Assembly (NCBI GenBank): GCA_016342745.1
Contig: JAEINT010000006.1
Location: 124,001-188,000 of the forward strand
Length of the DNA stretch: 64,000 nt
From: Labilibaculum sp.
GTDB taxonomy: Bacteria > Bacteroidota > Bacteroidia > Bacteroidales > Marinifilaceae
Direction: 5' to 3'
Shown: in pieces, positions 1 to 9,286 of the stretch
Layout: every line of letters begins with the position of its first letter
How positions within the stretch are numbered: position 1 is the stretch's first letter
Made by a program: the position numbers and the translations under genes
The notes under the pieces: model-generated
Seen by the model: the letters and a program-made list of their open reading frames with translations, nothing else
Databases searched by the model: none
What the model was told of the DNA's origin: nothing

Positions 1-2
1 CT

Positions 3-3000
3 GGTTTTAAAATGCTTGGCCAAACTCAAAGCAATTTAAGAAGCAAGATTGTTTACCTAAATAGAGATACAATTCAGTTGGATTCTTTATTAATATTACC
101 CGAAACAGTTAAAGTATCCCAGCAAAACAAACCAATTGATAAATCTTGGTACGAAATCATATCAAGCAAAGGATTATTTATTCCTTCGGATAGATTAAAG
201 GCAATTACGAATTCCATTTCAATTGAATACCGAATATTTGATTACAATATTTTAAAACCTATTTACCATCGAGATCTTTCTCAGATTAACCTATCAACAA
301 AAAGAGGAGTAAATAAATTTGCCATTGGAGCGCCTCGAAAGAATAACGCTTTATTCTCAAGTGGACAATTGGAAAAACAAGGGAACTACACTCGAGGAAT
401 CTCCTATGGAAACAATCAGGATGTGGTTGTCAACTCCAATCTTAACCTTCAACTATCAGGTAAACTAAGTAAAGACATTAACATTCTTGCTGCCATTTCT
501 GATAACAATATCCCTATACAGCCCGATGGCAACACGCAAAACATTCAAGATTTTGATCGAATTTACATTCAACTTTACGACGATACCAAAGAATTAACTC
601 TTGGAGATTATGAATTGGAATCGCCAACAGGTAAATTCATGAAATTTTATAAAAAAGTTCAAGGAGGAAGATTTTCTGGTTTACTTTCCAAAAGCAAAAC
701 AGGGGAAACCGAATTTAAATCAACCATCAGTGCTTCCATCGCCAAAGGAAAGTTCAACCGAATGACAATTGATGGCTTAGAAGGAATTCAAGGTCCGTAC
801 AGATTAACAGGAGCGAACAACGAACGCTATATTGTGGTATTAGCAGGTACCGAAAAAGTTTATTTAGATGGAAAATTACTTGACCGCGGGGAGAACAACG
901 ATTACGTAATTAACTACAACACTTCGGAACTTACTTTTACCACCAAACAAGCCATTACCAGAAACTCCCGAATAATAGTAGAGTTTGAATATTCAGAAGA
1001 GAATTATTCTCGTTATCTACTTTTTAATAGTAATGAGCTGAAAACAAAAAATGGAAAATTCTGGTTCAATTTCTATCATGAGCAAGACAGTAAAAATCAA
1101 TCTATCGATCAATCTTTAAGCGATGAAAACAAACAATTATTAAGTGATATTGGTGATCAATTAGAATTGGCTCAAGTACCAAACATTAAGGAAGTAGAAT
1201 ACTCTAATGATTTTGTTCTTTACAAAAAAACGAGTCGCTTAATTGAAGGAATTGCCTACGATGTTTATGAGTATTCGACCAATGCTGATAGTGCAATTTA
1301 CCGAGCAAACTTCTCTTATGTAGGTCTAAACAACGGAAACTACCAACAAGTAAATGGTGCAGCCAATGGTCGTGTTTATAATTGGGTTGATCCTATCAAT
1401 GGAGTTCCTCAAGGAGATTATGAGCCGATCGTTCAATTAGTGGCGCCAGAAAAGAAGCAATTGTTCACTTTGGGTGGAGAAAGCAAACTTGGTAAAAATT
1501 TACACTCAAGCTTTGAATTGGCACTTAGCAACAATGATGTGAATACTTTTTCGTCGCTTGATGATAAGGACAACCAAGGAACTGCGATAGATTTCTCTCT
1601 TGAAAAGAGATTCGATTTTACGGATACATTGAAATCTTTCACAAGCCAATTTACTTTTCGTCATATCGATAAAAATTTTTCAGAAATAGAACCATTTCGT
1701 ACCACAGAATACGAAAGAGACTGGAATCTTCAAGATGACTTTACCAATTCGAATGAAAGTTACTACGGCTTAAGCAATACTTTCTCGAACCAAAATTGGG
1801 GCCGAGCTACCTATGATTTTTCGATCTTAAATAAAGAATCGAACTACCAAGGAAACAAACATTCTTTGGCTTTCCTCTTTGCAAAACAAAATCTGGCTAT
1901 CGATTTTAATGGTAATTCTCTTAGTACAGATCAAGATGAATTGGATAGTGATTTTTATCGCCATCAGCTAAACACTTCTTACTTATTAAACTTTGCAAAA
2001 ATTGGTGTGCAAACCGAAAATGAAAACAACCAATGGAAAAATAAGGCTGATAACAGTCTACTCCAAAATAGCTTCTCATTTAATTCTTACAAATTCTATA
2101 TCACCAATCGAGATTCTTCCATTAACAACTTTCAGGTTTATTATCAAAAGAGAAAAGATTATTTAGCTGGAGAAAATAAACTTAGTGAACAAAGTGAATC
2201 GCAAGATTTTGGCGCAAACATTTGGCTAAAAAAGAACCGTAAAAATCAGCTTAAAATTGAAACCATTTACCGAAAACTATCCATTCTTGACGATAATTAT
2301 TCAGATGAAAAGCCAGAAAATACTTTTCTGGCTAAGTTGGAACATCGAAGCAATATTAAAAAAGGTTTATTGCAAACTTCTACTTATTATGAGTTAGGAT
2401 CAGGCTTGGAAAGCGAGAAAGAATTTTCGTATGTGGAAGTAAACCAAGGACAAGGCATTTATCGTTGGACGGATTACAATGAGAATGAGGTAAAAGAAAT
2501 TAATGAATTTGAAATTGCAAGCTTTAAAGATGAAGCAAATTACATTCGAATTGGAACCAATACGAACAATTATCAAAAAGTATATACTAGTGAATTTCGC
2601 CAGACCTTTAATTTGCGCTTAAGACAATTAAAGTCAAAAAAGAAATTCGTCTCCTTTTTTAAACGCTTTAGTAATCGGTTTGCCTATCGTTTGGCTAAGA
2701 AAAGTTTGAAAGATGATTTCAAGCTCTATGCCAATCCGTTTCAGGCTTATGCTTCTAACGAAAACCTAATAACAATAAACTCAAGTTTTCAGAATACCTT
2801 CTCGTACAAAAAGTCAAAATCGAAAACCAATTGGGATCTAATTCACCTAAGCAGTAATGGCAAACAGCTGTTAACGCAAGGTTTCGAACGTAGAAAATTT
2901 ACTCAAAACGGCTTTCGTTTTCAGTGGAAAATAGGAAATTCGAATCAATTAAGCAATCGAGTTGATTTAGGAAAAAAGAAGCTGAACAATGAATCGTTTA

Positions 3001-3416
3001 CCGATAAGAACTATTCAATAGAAGAAATTAAAAATGAGTTGCAAGCTAAATTTCAGCCATCCATTCAATTTCAGTTTGGCTTAAATTACACTTTTAATGA
3101 TAAAGAAAATACTTTGGCCAACGAAAAATCGAGCACTCACAATATCGGAGCTGAATGCAATTATGGACTTGCAAAATCAGCAAAATTAATGGCGACAGTA
3201 AACTTTCTAACTGTTGATTACAATTCAGATTCGAATAGTTCTATTGCCTACGAAATGCTAGAAGGTTTTTTACCAGGCAACAACACAACATGGAGTTTGG
3301 GATACAATCAGCAACTTTCTAAACTGTTTCAGTTAAGTATCTCCTATAATGGTCGAAGCAGCGAAATTGGCAAAACAATTCATGTTGGAAATGTAGAAGT
3401 ACGTGCTTATTTTTAA
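3..3416 (+). CDS. Large outer-membrane beta-barrel protein, 5' end missing
   Basis: The frame is open from base 3 with no stop before the first ATG at 12. No signal peptide is visible, so the true start almost certainly lies upstream of the window. About 1134 residues are present. The N-terminal third has a long stretch on self-description of ligand-like loops and, near residues 280-310, the motif YLDGKLLDRGENNDYVINY, seen in many large Bacteroidota surface proteins. The remainder is rich in alternating polar/aromatic strands and ends in a terminal Phe (VRAYF), as expected for an outer-membrane barrel. Function is unknown; I would not assign a substrate. The next gene follows after 31 bp on the same strand and may be co-transcribed. 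Confidence 0.7.
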   Translation, partial: GFKMLGQTQSNLRSKIVYLNRDTIQLDSLLILPETVKVSQQNKPIDKSWYEIISSKGLFIPSDRLKAITNSISIEYRIFDYNILKPIYHRDLSQINLSTKRGVNKFAIGAPRKNNALFSSGQLEKQGNYTRGISYGNNQDVVVNSNLNLQLSGKLSKDINILAAISDNNIPIQPDGNTQNIQDFDRIYIQLYDDTKELTLGDYELESPTGKFMKFYKKVQGGRFSGLLSKSKTGETEFKSTISASIAKGKFNRMTIDGLEGIQGPYRLTGANNERYIVVLAGTEKVYLDGKLLDRGENNDYVINYNTSELTFTTKQAITRNSRIIVEFEYSEENYSRYLLFNSNELKTKNGKFWFNFYHEQDSKNQSIDQSLSDENKQLLSDIGDQLELAQVPNIKEVEYSNDFVLYKKTSRLIEGIAYDVYEYSTNADSAIYRANFSYVGLNNGNYQQVNGAANGRVYNWVDPINGVPQGDYEPIVQLVAPEKKQLFTLGGESKLGKNLHSSFELALSNNDVNTFSSLDDKDNQGTAIDFSLEKRFDFTDTLKSFTSQFTFRHIDKNFSEIEPFRTTEYERDWNLQDDFTNSNESYYGLSNTFSNQNWGRATYDFSILNKESNYQGNKHSLAFLFAKQNLAIDFNGNSLSTDQDELDSDFYRHQLNTSYLLNFAKIGVQTENENNQWKNKADNSLLQNSFSFNSYKFYITNRDSSINNFQVYYQKRKDYLAGENKLSEQSESQDFGANIWLKKNRKNQLKIETIYRKLSILDDNYSDEKPENTFLAKLEHRSNIKKGLLQTSTYYELGSGLESEKEFSYVEVNQGQGIYRWTDYNENEVKEINEFEIASFKDEANYIRIGTNTNNYQKVYTSEFRQTFNLRLRQLKSKKKFVSFFKRFSNRFAYRLAKKSLKDDFKLYANPFQAYASNENLITINSSFQNTFSYKKSKSKTNWDLIHLSSNGKQLLTQGFERRKFTQNGFRFQWKIGNSNQLSNRVDLGKKKLNNESFTDKNYSIEEIKNELQAKFQPSIQFQFGLNYTFNDKENTLANEKSSTHNIGAECNYGLAKSAKLMATVNFLTVDYNSDSNSSIAYEMLEGFLPGNNTTWSLGYNQQLSKLFQLSISYNGRSSEIGKTIHVGNVEVRAYF

Positions 3417-3447
3417 CTTTAGCGATCCAAGAAAATAATCATACAGA

Positions 3448-4566
3448 ATGAAAAAAATAAAACGAATAATGATCATCACACTCTCTATACTTCTTACGCT
3501 TACAATTATTGTATTTGCCTTTCTGCAACAATATAAATTTGGTCAACTGCCAAAAGGAGAACGATTAGAAGCAATTAAACAATCGCCAAATTATAGAAAT
3601 GGCCAATTCCAAAATATCGAACACACACCCGATTTAACTGAGGGATACGGTTTCTTTTCTGTCTTGTACGAATTTCTTTTTGTGAAGGTGGAAAGAACTA
3701 CGCCTACAGATAAAATTCCATCTCAGAAAACCATAATTGCAGATCTTGATCCTGAAGAGGATGTTCTTATTTGGTTTGGACATTCCTCCTACTACATACA
3801 ATTAGATGGTAAGAAAATATTAGTGGATCCTGTTTTTTGTGGTTCATCTTCTCCGCTTCCAAATAACATTATGGCTTTTGCGGGAACCGACAGATATACT
3901 CCTGACGATTTTGGACAAATAGATTACTTATTCATTACCCACGATCATTGGGATCATATTGATAATGAGTCTTTGATTCAACTTAAAGATAAAGTTGGCA
4001 AGATAATTTGCGGATTGGGAAATGGGCAACATTTCGAATATTGGGGATTCGATATGGATAAAGTGATTGAGAAAGACTGGAATGAAGAGTTTGTTCTTGA
4101 CGATGGTTTTACGGTGAACACGACCACAAGTAGACATTTTGCCGGAAGAGGCTTGAGCAGAAATAAAGCGCTTTGGATGGCTTACGTTCTTAAAACACCA
4201 ACAATGCAAGTGTATTTAGGTGGCGATGGTGGATATGGAAAACACTTTGCCGAAATTGGTAAGAAATTTGGCGCGTTCGATTTGGTGATATTAGAAAATG
4301 GGCAATACGATAGAAAGTGGAAATACATTCACATGATGCCAAATGAAGTTTTAAAGGCTGCTAAAGATCTAAATTCGAAACGAGTTTTTCCTGTACATTC
4401 CTCTAAGTTTAAGTTGGCCAATCATGCTTGGGACGAACCTTTAAAAGAGATCACGAAACTAAACGAGAAAGCAAATCAGAACCTTCTCACTCCAATTATT
4501 GGCGAGAAAGTAAATTTAAAAGACAGCACTCAGGTATTCTCAAAATGGTGGGTTGGGATTAATTAA
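3448..4566 (+). CDS. Membrane-anchored metallo-beta-lactamase-fold hydrolase
   Basis: 372 residues. A single hydrophobic segment at about residues 6-26 should anchor the protein, with the catalytic domain outside the cytoplasm. The metal-binding signature HDHWDH is at residues 165-170, and downstream SRHFAGRG, GGDGGYG and PVHSSKF motifs supply the expected further ligands. The arrangement resembles the UlaG / NAPE-PLD-like branch of the superfamily (PF12706). The substrate cannot be told from sequence: phosphodiesterase or lactonase activity is equally possible. It lies 31 bp after the barrel gene and is followed by a GC-rich palindrome and a hairpin terminator. Confidence 0.85.
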   Translation: MKKIKRIMIITLSILLTLTIIVFAFLQQYKFGQLPKGERLEAIKQSPNYRNGQFQNIEHTPDLTEGYGFFSVLYEFLFVKVERTTPTDKIPSQKTIIADLDPEEDVLIWFGHSSYYIQLDGKKILVDPVFCGSSSPLPNNIMAFAGTDRYTPDDFGQIDYLFITHDHWDHIDNESLIQLKDKVGKIICGLGNGQHFEYWGFDMDKVIEKDWNEEFVLDDGFTVNTTTSRHFAGRGLSRNKALWMAYVLKTPTMQVYLGGDGGYGKHFAEIGKKFGAFDLVILENGQYDRKWKYIHMMPNEVLKAAKDLNSKRVFPVHSSKFKLANHAWDEPLKEITKLNEKANQNLLTPIIGEKVNLKDSTQVFSKWWVGIN

Positions 4567-4670
4567 CTTATCGTAACTGGTTAATTTCTAATTATAAGCC
4601 ACACGATACAATCGTAAGGTATCCAAGGGTATTACTTTAACATTTACAATATTACTGCATTCGCAAAACA

Positions 4671-4695
4671 CGAGCTACAAGCTCGCGCTAGCGAG
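4671..4695. repeat. REP-like GC-rich double palindrome
   Basis: Two overlapping inverted repeats stand out in an AT-rich spacer. CGAGCT/AGCTCG has a 3-nt loop (4671-4685), and CTCGC/GCGAG has a 4-nt loop (4682-4695). They share bases 4682-4685, so only one can form at a time. There is no T-tract, so it is not a terminator. It looks like the small palindromic intergenic repeats of Bacteroidota, but copy number in the genome cannot be judged here. Confidence 0.45.
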
Positions 4696-4740
4696 GGTGC
4701 AATTGGATTCGCTTAAACTAGATATTTTCTTAACTGATTA

Positions 4741-4786
4741 AAACAATAATTCCTGCAGCAGAAAAATTATTTGTTGCAGGAATTAT
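4741..4786 (-). terminator. Intrinsic terminator for the M28 peptidase gene
   Basis: A 12-bp perfect inverted repeat (ATAATTCCTGCA at 4746-4757 and its complement at 4775-4786) can be extended by three pairs. On the minus strand it is followed by a T-rich stretch. It lies 22 bp beyond the stop of the minus-strand peptidase gene. It may also stop plus-strand transcripts from the hydrolase gene. Confidence 0.6.
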
Positions 4787-4807
4787 ATTAATATAGATAA
4801 CGCTTGC

Positions 4808-6403
4808 TTATCGTTTTTTCTTCTTCGACTTATTAGTTAGCTCTACCGGTTTCTCAATATAATAACCTTCCCGTGAAAGCAAGTAATCTAGGTTAGCTAA
4901 ACCGTAAATTACAACTGCAGTAACAGTTGCTGCATGCTCTTGGTATTCTGCAATACTCTTGTTAAACATATCACGTTCGGTGTGCCAAATTTCTCCGTAA
5001 CTAAAATTATAACCCTTAGGATCAGTAATTTTAAAACCGATTGTTGGAACCCCTTCTACGGCAAAAGGTCCACTGTCGGTTCCCCATGGTTTCAAAGGTT
5101 TTTCGCGCGGTAAACGTTCGCTAATTACAAAAGGAAAATCAGAGTTGATATCATTTATAGGAGCACATATTTTCTCAAAATCATCACGCATAGCCGCACT
5201 CACACTAATCCCCACCGGAACCGTTGGACCGCCATCTCTATTAATCATGTTGGATAAATTTGGCAACTTTTCTTTATTATTCTTAATCCACGCTTTCGAA
5301 CCTAGAAGACCAAATTCCTCACCAGCAAAAAGAACTACAATTATCGATCGTTTTGGTTTCCCTCCTGCTTTCATAATTAAACGAGCAGCTTCCATACTTG
5401 CCGAAACGCCAGATCCATTATCAACACCACCACTTGCAACATCAAAAGCATCTAAATGGCCTCCCATCATAACATATTCATCAGGGAATTCTGTACCAGG
5501 AATAAGACCTACTACATTATGGTACTTAACCGGTCCCATTTTAAAATAGTTGCGAATATCAAATTCAAGCTGAAAATATCGTCGCTCTTCAGCCATTCGT
5601 TTTATTATTTTATACTGATGTTCGTCAAGCTTAATATCTGGTACTGTTGGTAAAGTTTCAAAAGTCATGTCGTTAATATTCTTTCTATCGTACAAAACAC
5701 GAATAGGTGTTTTAGAGGATTGAATAATACCTAAAATCCCTGCATCACGCATCTCGCTATAAAAAAGAGCTGGCTCATCTACCAGTGGCAAGAGTTCTTT
5801 CGGGGCTTTCTCGGCATGACGATTTGTCCAGTTTTCTCTTCTTATCTTATCATTTTCCTTTCTAATTTTTGCATTTTCAATTTTAATTGAATCGCGTCTT
5901 TTTTGAGAATTATCTGTATAATCAATTGGCCAGCCTTTATTTTCACCTGATATCAACACCCAAGCTCCTTTTAATCGCCCTTTCATTCGATCAAATTCAA
6001 CTTGTGTTTTTGGTTCAATCAAGACATGTCCTCGTTGAACTCCCTTCGTTCCAGAAGTGTATGATGGTGTTGCAAAATGTAAGTGCATTCCCTTCTCAGA
6101 CAATAAGCGTCCAAACCAAGGACCACGATTAAAACCAACAGCTAGTTCTCCTGCCTCTTCAAGTTCAACCTGCATTCCCCATTCTTTGAATTTACTTACA
6201 GCCCAATTTGCACTATTCTCATAAGCATCAGATCCTACAAGTCTACCGCCGAATCGATTACATAAAATATCCAGATGATCCATGGTTTGATTATCTGTTT
6301 GTCCAATTTTAATTATTCTTTCAACAGTTAGGTCAGTTTGCGCACTCAAACTTGTTGCTATAAAGCTACTAATAAGCACGAGTGACATTAATTTTAATTT
6401 CAT
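4808..6403 (-). CDS. Exported M28-family zinc peptidase
   Basis: 531 residues with a signal peptide (about 1-21, ending LSAQ). The di-zinc M28 core is present: H316 and D318 in GGHLD, D328 in GGVDNGSG, the catalytic-base/ligand pair E362-E363 in AGEEFG, and H474 in WHTERD. An inserted PA-like segment precedes the core, as in carboxypeptidase Q / aminopeptidase relatives. The protein should be periplasmic or surface-exposed and release N- or C-terminal amino acids from peptides. The C-terminus is a run of lysines without a recognisable type IX sorting domain. It is a stand-alone gene with its own terminator. Confidence 0.9.
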   Translation of the reverse strand: MKLKLMSLVLISSFIATSLSAQTDLTVERIIKIGQTDNQTMDHLDILCNRFGGRLVGSDAYENSANWAVSKFKEWGMQVELEEAGELAVGFNRGPWFGRLLSEKGMHLHFATPSYTSGTKGVQRGHVLIEPKTQVEFDRMKGRLKGAWVLISGENKGWPIDYTDNSQKRRDSIKIENAKIRKENDKIRRENWTNRHAEKAPKELLPLVDEPALFYSEMRDAGILGIIQSSKTPIRVLYDRKNINDMTFETLPTVPDIKLDEHQYKIIKRMAEERRYFQLEFDIRNYFKMGPVKYHNVVGLIPGTEFPDEYVMMGGHLDAFDVASGGVDNGSGVSASMEAARLIMKAGGKPKRSIIVVLFAGEEFGLLGSKAWIKNNKEKLPNLSNMINRDGGPTVPVGISVSAAMRDDFEKICAPINDINSDFPFVISERLPREKPLKPWGTDSGPFAVEGVPTIGFKITDPKGYNFSYGEIWHTERDMFNKSIAEYQEHAATVTAVVIYGLANLDYLLSREGYYIEKPVELTNKSKKKKR

Positions 6404-6699
6404 AGTCGGATTTATTATAGTTGTTTTAAGGTGGCACTAATTTACTTAATCCTTTTGCATTGGCATAATCTATTGCATTACAATATTTGTAATGATACAA
6501 CTCATTTGCATCTAATTAAGAAGAAAAATAAATGCAATAATTATTTATAAAATTAAGATTGTTATGTTTTATCAATTATCATAGATACTAAGAACAACAA
6601 GTAAACTTATATCAACAGATTTTACAGCATAAACATCATCTACCATAGAAAAGTCATTCTAAATTGGTAAATTGGGGATTCTTCCAAAAACTCTCTTTT
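6404..6699. other. Intergenic region between divergent genes
   Basis: This AT-rich spacer separates the divergently read M28 peptidase and HAD genes and must hold both promoters. I found no clear TTTG / TAnnTTTG pair on either strand. A 6-bp inverted repeat (CATTAC/GTAATG, 6476-6494) is the only visible structure; it could be an operator but is too short to insist on. Confidence 0.4.
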
Positions 6700-7557
6700 A
6701 TGGCTCAGAATATAAAAATCGTAGTTACCGACTTAGATGGAACAATACTCCCTTCTCAGGGAAGCATCAGTAAAACGAATTACGACACACTGCTCCAATT
6801 AAAAGATCAAGGAATTACAAGAGTAATTGCTACGGGAAGAACACTTTATTCTGCAATGGCAGTTTTGCCTGAAAATTTTCCAATCGATTACTTGATTTTC
6901 TCTTCGGGTGCGGGAATCATGAAATGGGAAACGAAAGAATTAATCTACTCACAACAAATTGAAGCAGGTGAAGTTCAGGATTTATCTGAAATATTAATCG
7001 ATCATGAAATTGATTTTATGATTTTGGATCCAATTCCGCTCAACCATCAATTTTGGTACTACCAAAGTGGAAATAAAAACCCCGATTTTGACAGAAGACT
7101 AGCTTTATATAAGCAATTTGCAACACCAGTTGGACAATTGTCTGACACCAAACGAGATGCTTGCCAAATTTTAGCCATATTGCCCAATAAAGTAGATTGG
7201 TTTGAAGAGTTGAAAACAAAATTTACGGACATTAAAATCATTCGTGCTACTTCACCATTGGATCATGAATCCATTTGGATGGAAATTTTTCCTGAGCACA
7301 TTTCAAAAGGACGTGGCTGCCAATGGCTTTGCGATAATCTAAAAATTAAAGCAAGTGAATCCTTTGTAATTGGTAATGATTACAATGATATCGATTTATT
7401 AGAATGGGGAAAGCACAGTTTTGTTGTAGCCAATGCTCCTAAAGAATTAAAAGCCAAATATCAGGTAACGGAAAGTGTTACCGATGACGGATTTTCTAAA
7501 GCTGTAAATGAAACGTTTCAAGCTACATCGCAGCAAGCAGCAAATCGATGTCTTTAG
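6700..7557 (+). CDS. HAD-superfamily phosphatase, Cof/YidA type
   Basis: 285 residues from the ATG at 6700. An in-frame TTG at 6664 would add a 12-residue extension that the family lacks. The nucleophile motif DLDGT places D11 and D13 at the usual distance from this start. Motif IV is GNDYND, with a large C2-type cap between. Family members dephosphorylate small sugar phosphates and cofactors such as FMN; the exact substrate is not readable. The last 35 bp overlap the 3' end of the convergent alanine-dehydrogenase-like gene. Confidence 0.88.
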   Translation: MAQNIKIVVTDLDGTILPSQGSISKTNYDTLLQLKDQGITRVIATGRTLYSAMAVLPENFPIDYLIFSSGAGIMKWETKELIYSQQIEAGEVQDLSEILIDHEIDFMILDPIPLNHQFWYYQSGNKNPDFDRRLALYKQFATPVGQLSDTKRDACQILAILPNKVDWFEELKTKFTDIKIIRATSPLDHESIWMEIFPEHISKGRGCQWLCDNLKIKASESFVIGNDYNDIDLLEWGKHSFVVANAPKELKAKYQVTESVTDDGFSKAVNETFQATSQQAANRCL

Positions 7558-8752
7558 CCAAAATTCCAAAAGAATCTCCTAAACGACGGTTGGTTAATAT
7601 TCCTCGGTAAATATACGTTCCATGGCGCAAGCCCATATCGTGCTTAATAAACTGATGAACGCCACCATTGTGTCCAATTTGCAATAACAAAGGAGAGCAA
7701 ATATTACTCAAAGCAAGAGAAGCAGTTCTGGAAACATGAGAAGGCACATTTGGCACGCAGTAATGCAATACGCCAAATTTTTTAAAAACAGGATCCTTAT
7801 GTGTTGTCATCATCGAAGTTTCGAAACAACCTCCCTGATCGATACTCAGATCAATAATTATAGATCCTGGTTTCATTTTGGCTACCATATCTTCGGTAAC
7901 GATAAAACCACTCTTGTTTTTTTCGTATCGTAACGCACCAATTACTACATCGGCCGAAGCCAATGCTTTTCCTAAAACATGAGGATGAAAAATAGAAGTA
8001 AATACTCGATGACCTAAATGATCTTCTAATCTGCGCAAGCGGTAAATGGAATCGTCAAAAACTTTAACCATCGCTCCTAAGCCCATGGCTGCTCTAGTAG
8101 CATATTCTGATGCTGTTCCTGCACCAAGCACAATAACTTCGGTTGGCGTAATACCCGTAATTCCACCAAGCATAACACCTTTTCCTCCGTGAGCTTTGCT
8201 CAAATATTCTCCGGCAATCATTACCGATGAGATTCCTGCAATTTCGGCCATAGAACGAACAACAGGAAAGAAATTATTCTGATCTTTCACCAATTCCATA
8301 GCAATTGCAGTTACTTTTTTCTGCATTAGCTTGCGAATATTCTCGCCACATTGACTCTTCATTTGAAGGGCCGAAAAAAGGATTTGATTTCCTCGTAGCA
8401 TATCAATTTCGGCATGCGAAAAAGGAGAAACCTGCATTACTACATCGCACTGGTAAATTTCCTTTTTATCGTTCACAATCAAAGCTCCATTCTCACTATA
8501 CTCCTTATCGGTATAATTTGAAGCTAAGCCTGCGCCACGTTCCAGCATCACATCGTGACCATTGTTCACTAAAACTTCTACAGATTGTGGAGTTAGGCAA
8601 ATTCGATTTTCGCCTTTGTGGTCTTCTTTAGGAATACCAATAGCCAACTGTTTACGTCGACGCTCAATTTCCAACATTTCCTCTTTCGGCTGATAAAATT
8701 CTTGTCCGAGTGGAAAATTCCTTGATCCTTCACTTAATGGCCCCATATGCAA
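7523..8752 (-). CDS. ald: Alanine dehydrogenase-like NAD-dependent protein
   Basis: 409 residues, about 35 longer at the N-terminus than classical Ald. The overall fold is that of the alanine dehydrogenase / transhydrogenase alpha family: R50 in NRICLTP, the dinucleotide motif GAGTAS near 210-215, and IDQGGC. Two residues that are catalytic in characterised enzymes look replaced: the lysine of the KVKEP motif is Q107 (MQVSP), and the histidine of LHLA is Q130 (SALQM). I think this is a family-wide feature of the Bacteroidota version next to tsaE and porX, so deamination of alanine is unproven. Last gene of the porX-tsaE-ald run, 90 bp after tsaE. Confidence 0.8.
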   Translation of the reverse strand: MHMGPLSEGSRNFPLGQEFYQPKEEMLEIERRRKQLAIGIPKEDHKGENRICLTPQSVEVLVNNGHDVMLERGAGLASNYTDKEYSENGALIVNDKKEIYQCDVVMQVSPFSHAEIDMLRGNQILFSALQMKSQCGENIRKLMQKKVTAIAMELVKDQNNFFPVVRSMAEIAGISSVMIAGEYLSKAHGGKGVMLGGITGITPTEVIVLGAGTASEYATRAAMGLGAMVKVFDDSIYRLRRLEDHLGHRVFTSIFHPHVLGKALASADVVIGALRYEKNKSGFIVTEDMVAKMKPGSIIIDLSIDQGGCFETSMMTTHKDPVFKKFGVLHYCVPNVPSHVSRTASLALSNICSPLLLQIGHNGGVHQFIKHDMGLRHGTYIYRGILTNRRLGDSFGILAKDIDLLLAAM

Positions 8753-8842
8753 ATTGTAATGGTATTAAACTTAAACAGGTATATTGAACTTACAATTTAA
8801 GAAATTTTTGCTTAAATACTCTGTTTTTATTTGCGGAGGATA

Positions 8843-9259
8843 TTAGTGAATCGTAATTGAGCGAGTGCCATCGGTTTGTTCTTCAAAAAGAACTTCTACC
8901 GTGTCTTGTGGCAAAATAGATTCTATTTTTTCTGGCCACTCGATAAAACACATGGCATTGCTATAGAAATAATCCTCATAACCAAAATCATATGCCTCTT
9001 GAACATCATCAATTCGATAAAAATCAAAATGGTAAATAATTTCTTCTTTTGGGGTATGGTATTCGTTCACAATCGCGAATGTAGGACTGTTGATTGTATC
9101 CTCAACACCCATTGCTTCGCAAATGGCTTTTACAAACGTGGTTTTTCCCACTCCCATTGCTCCCTGAAGAGCAAATATTCTCTTATCTCCAACTAATGAA
9201 AGAAATTCTTTTGCAACTGCATTTATTTCTTCCAGTGAATTAATTTTTAATACACTCAT
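8843..9259 (-). CDS. tsaE: tRNA threonylcarbamoyladenosine biosynthesis ATPase TsaE
   Basis: 138 residues. The Walker A motif GAMGVGKTT sits at about 33-41, followed by NSPTFAIVNEY and FDFYRIDD, diagnostic of TsaE. It acts in the cytoplasm with TsaB and TsaD to load the threonylcarbamoyl group on A37 of ANN-reading tRNAs. It starts 27 bp downstream of porX, so the two are probably co-transcribed. Length is normal for the family. Confidence 0.95.
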   Translation of the reverse strand: MSVLKINSLEEINAVAKEFLSLVGDKRIFALQGAMGVGKTTFVKAICEAMGVEDTINSPTFAIVNEYHTPKEEIIYHFDFYRIDDVQEAYDFGYEDYFYSNAMCFIEWPEKIESILPQDTVEVLFEEQTDGTRSITIH

Positions 9260-9286
9260 CTTAAAAAAACAATTGATAACTAACTT

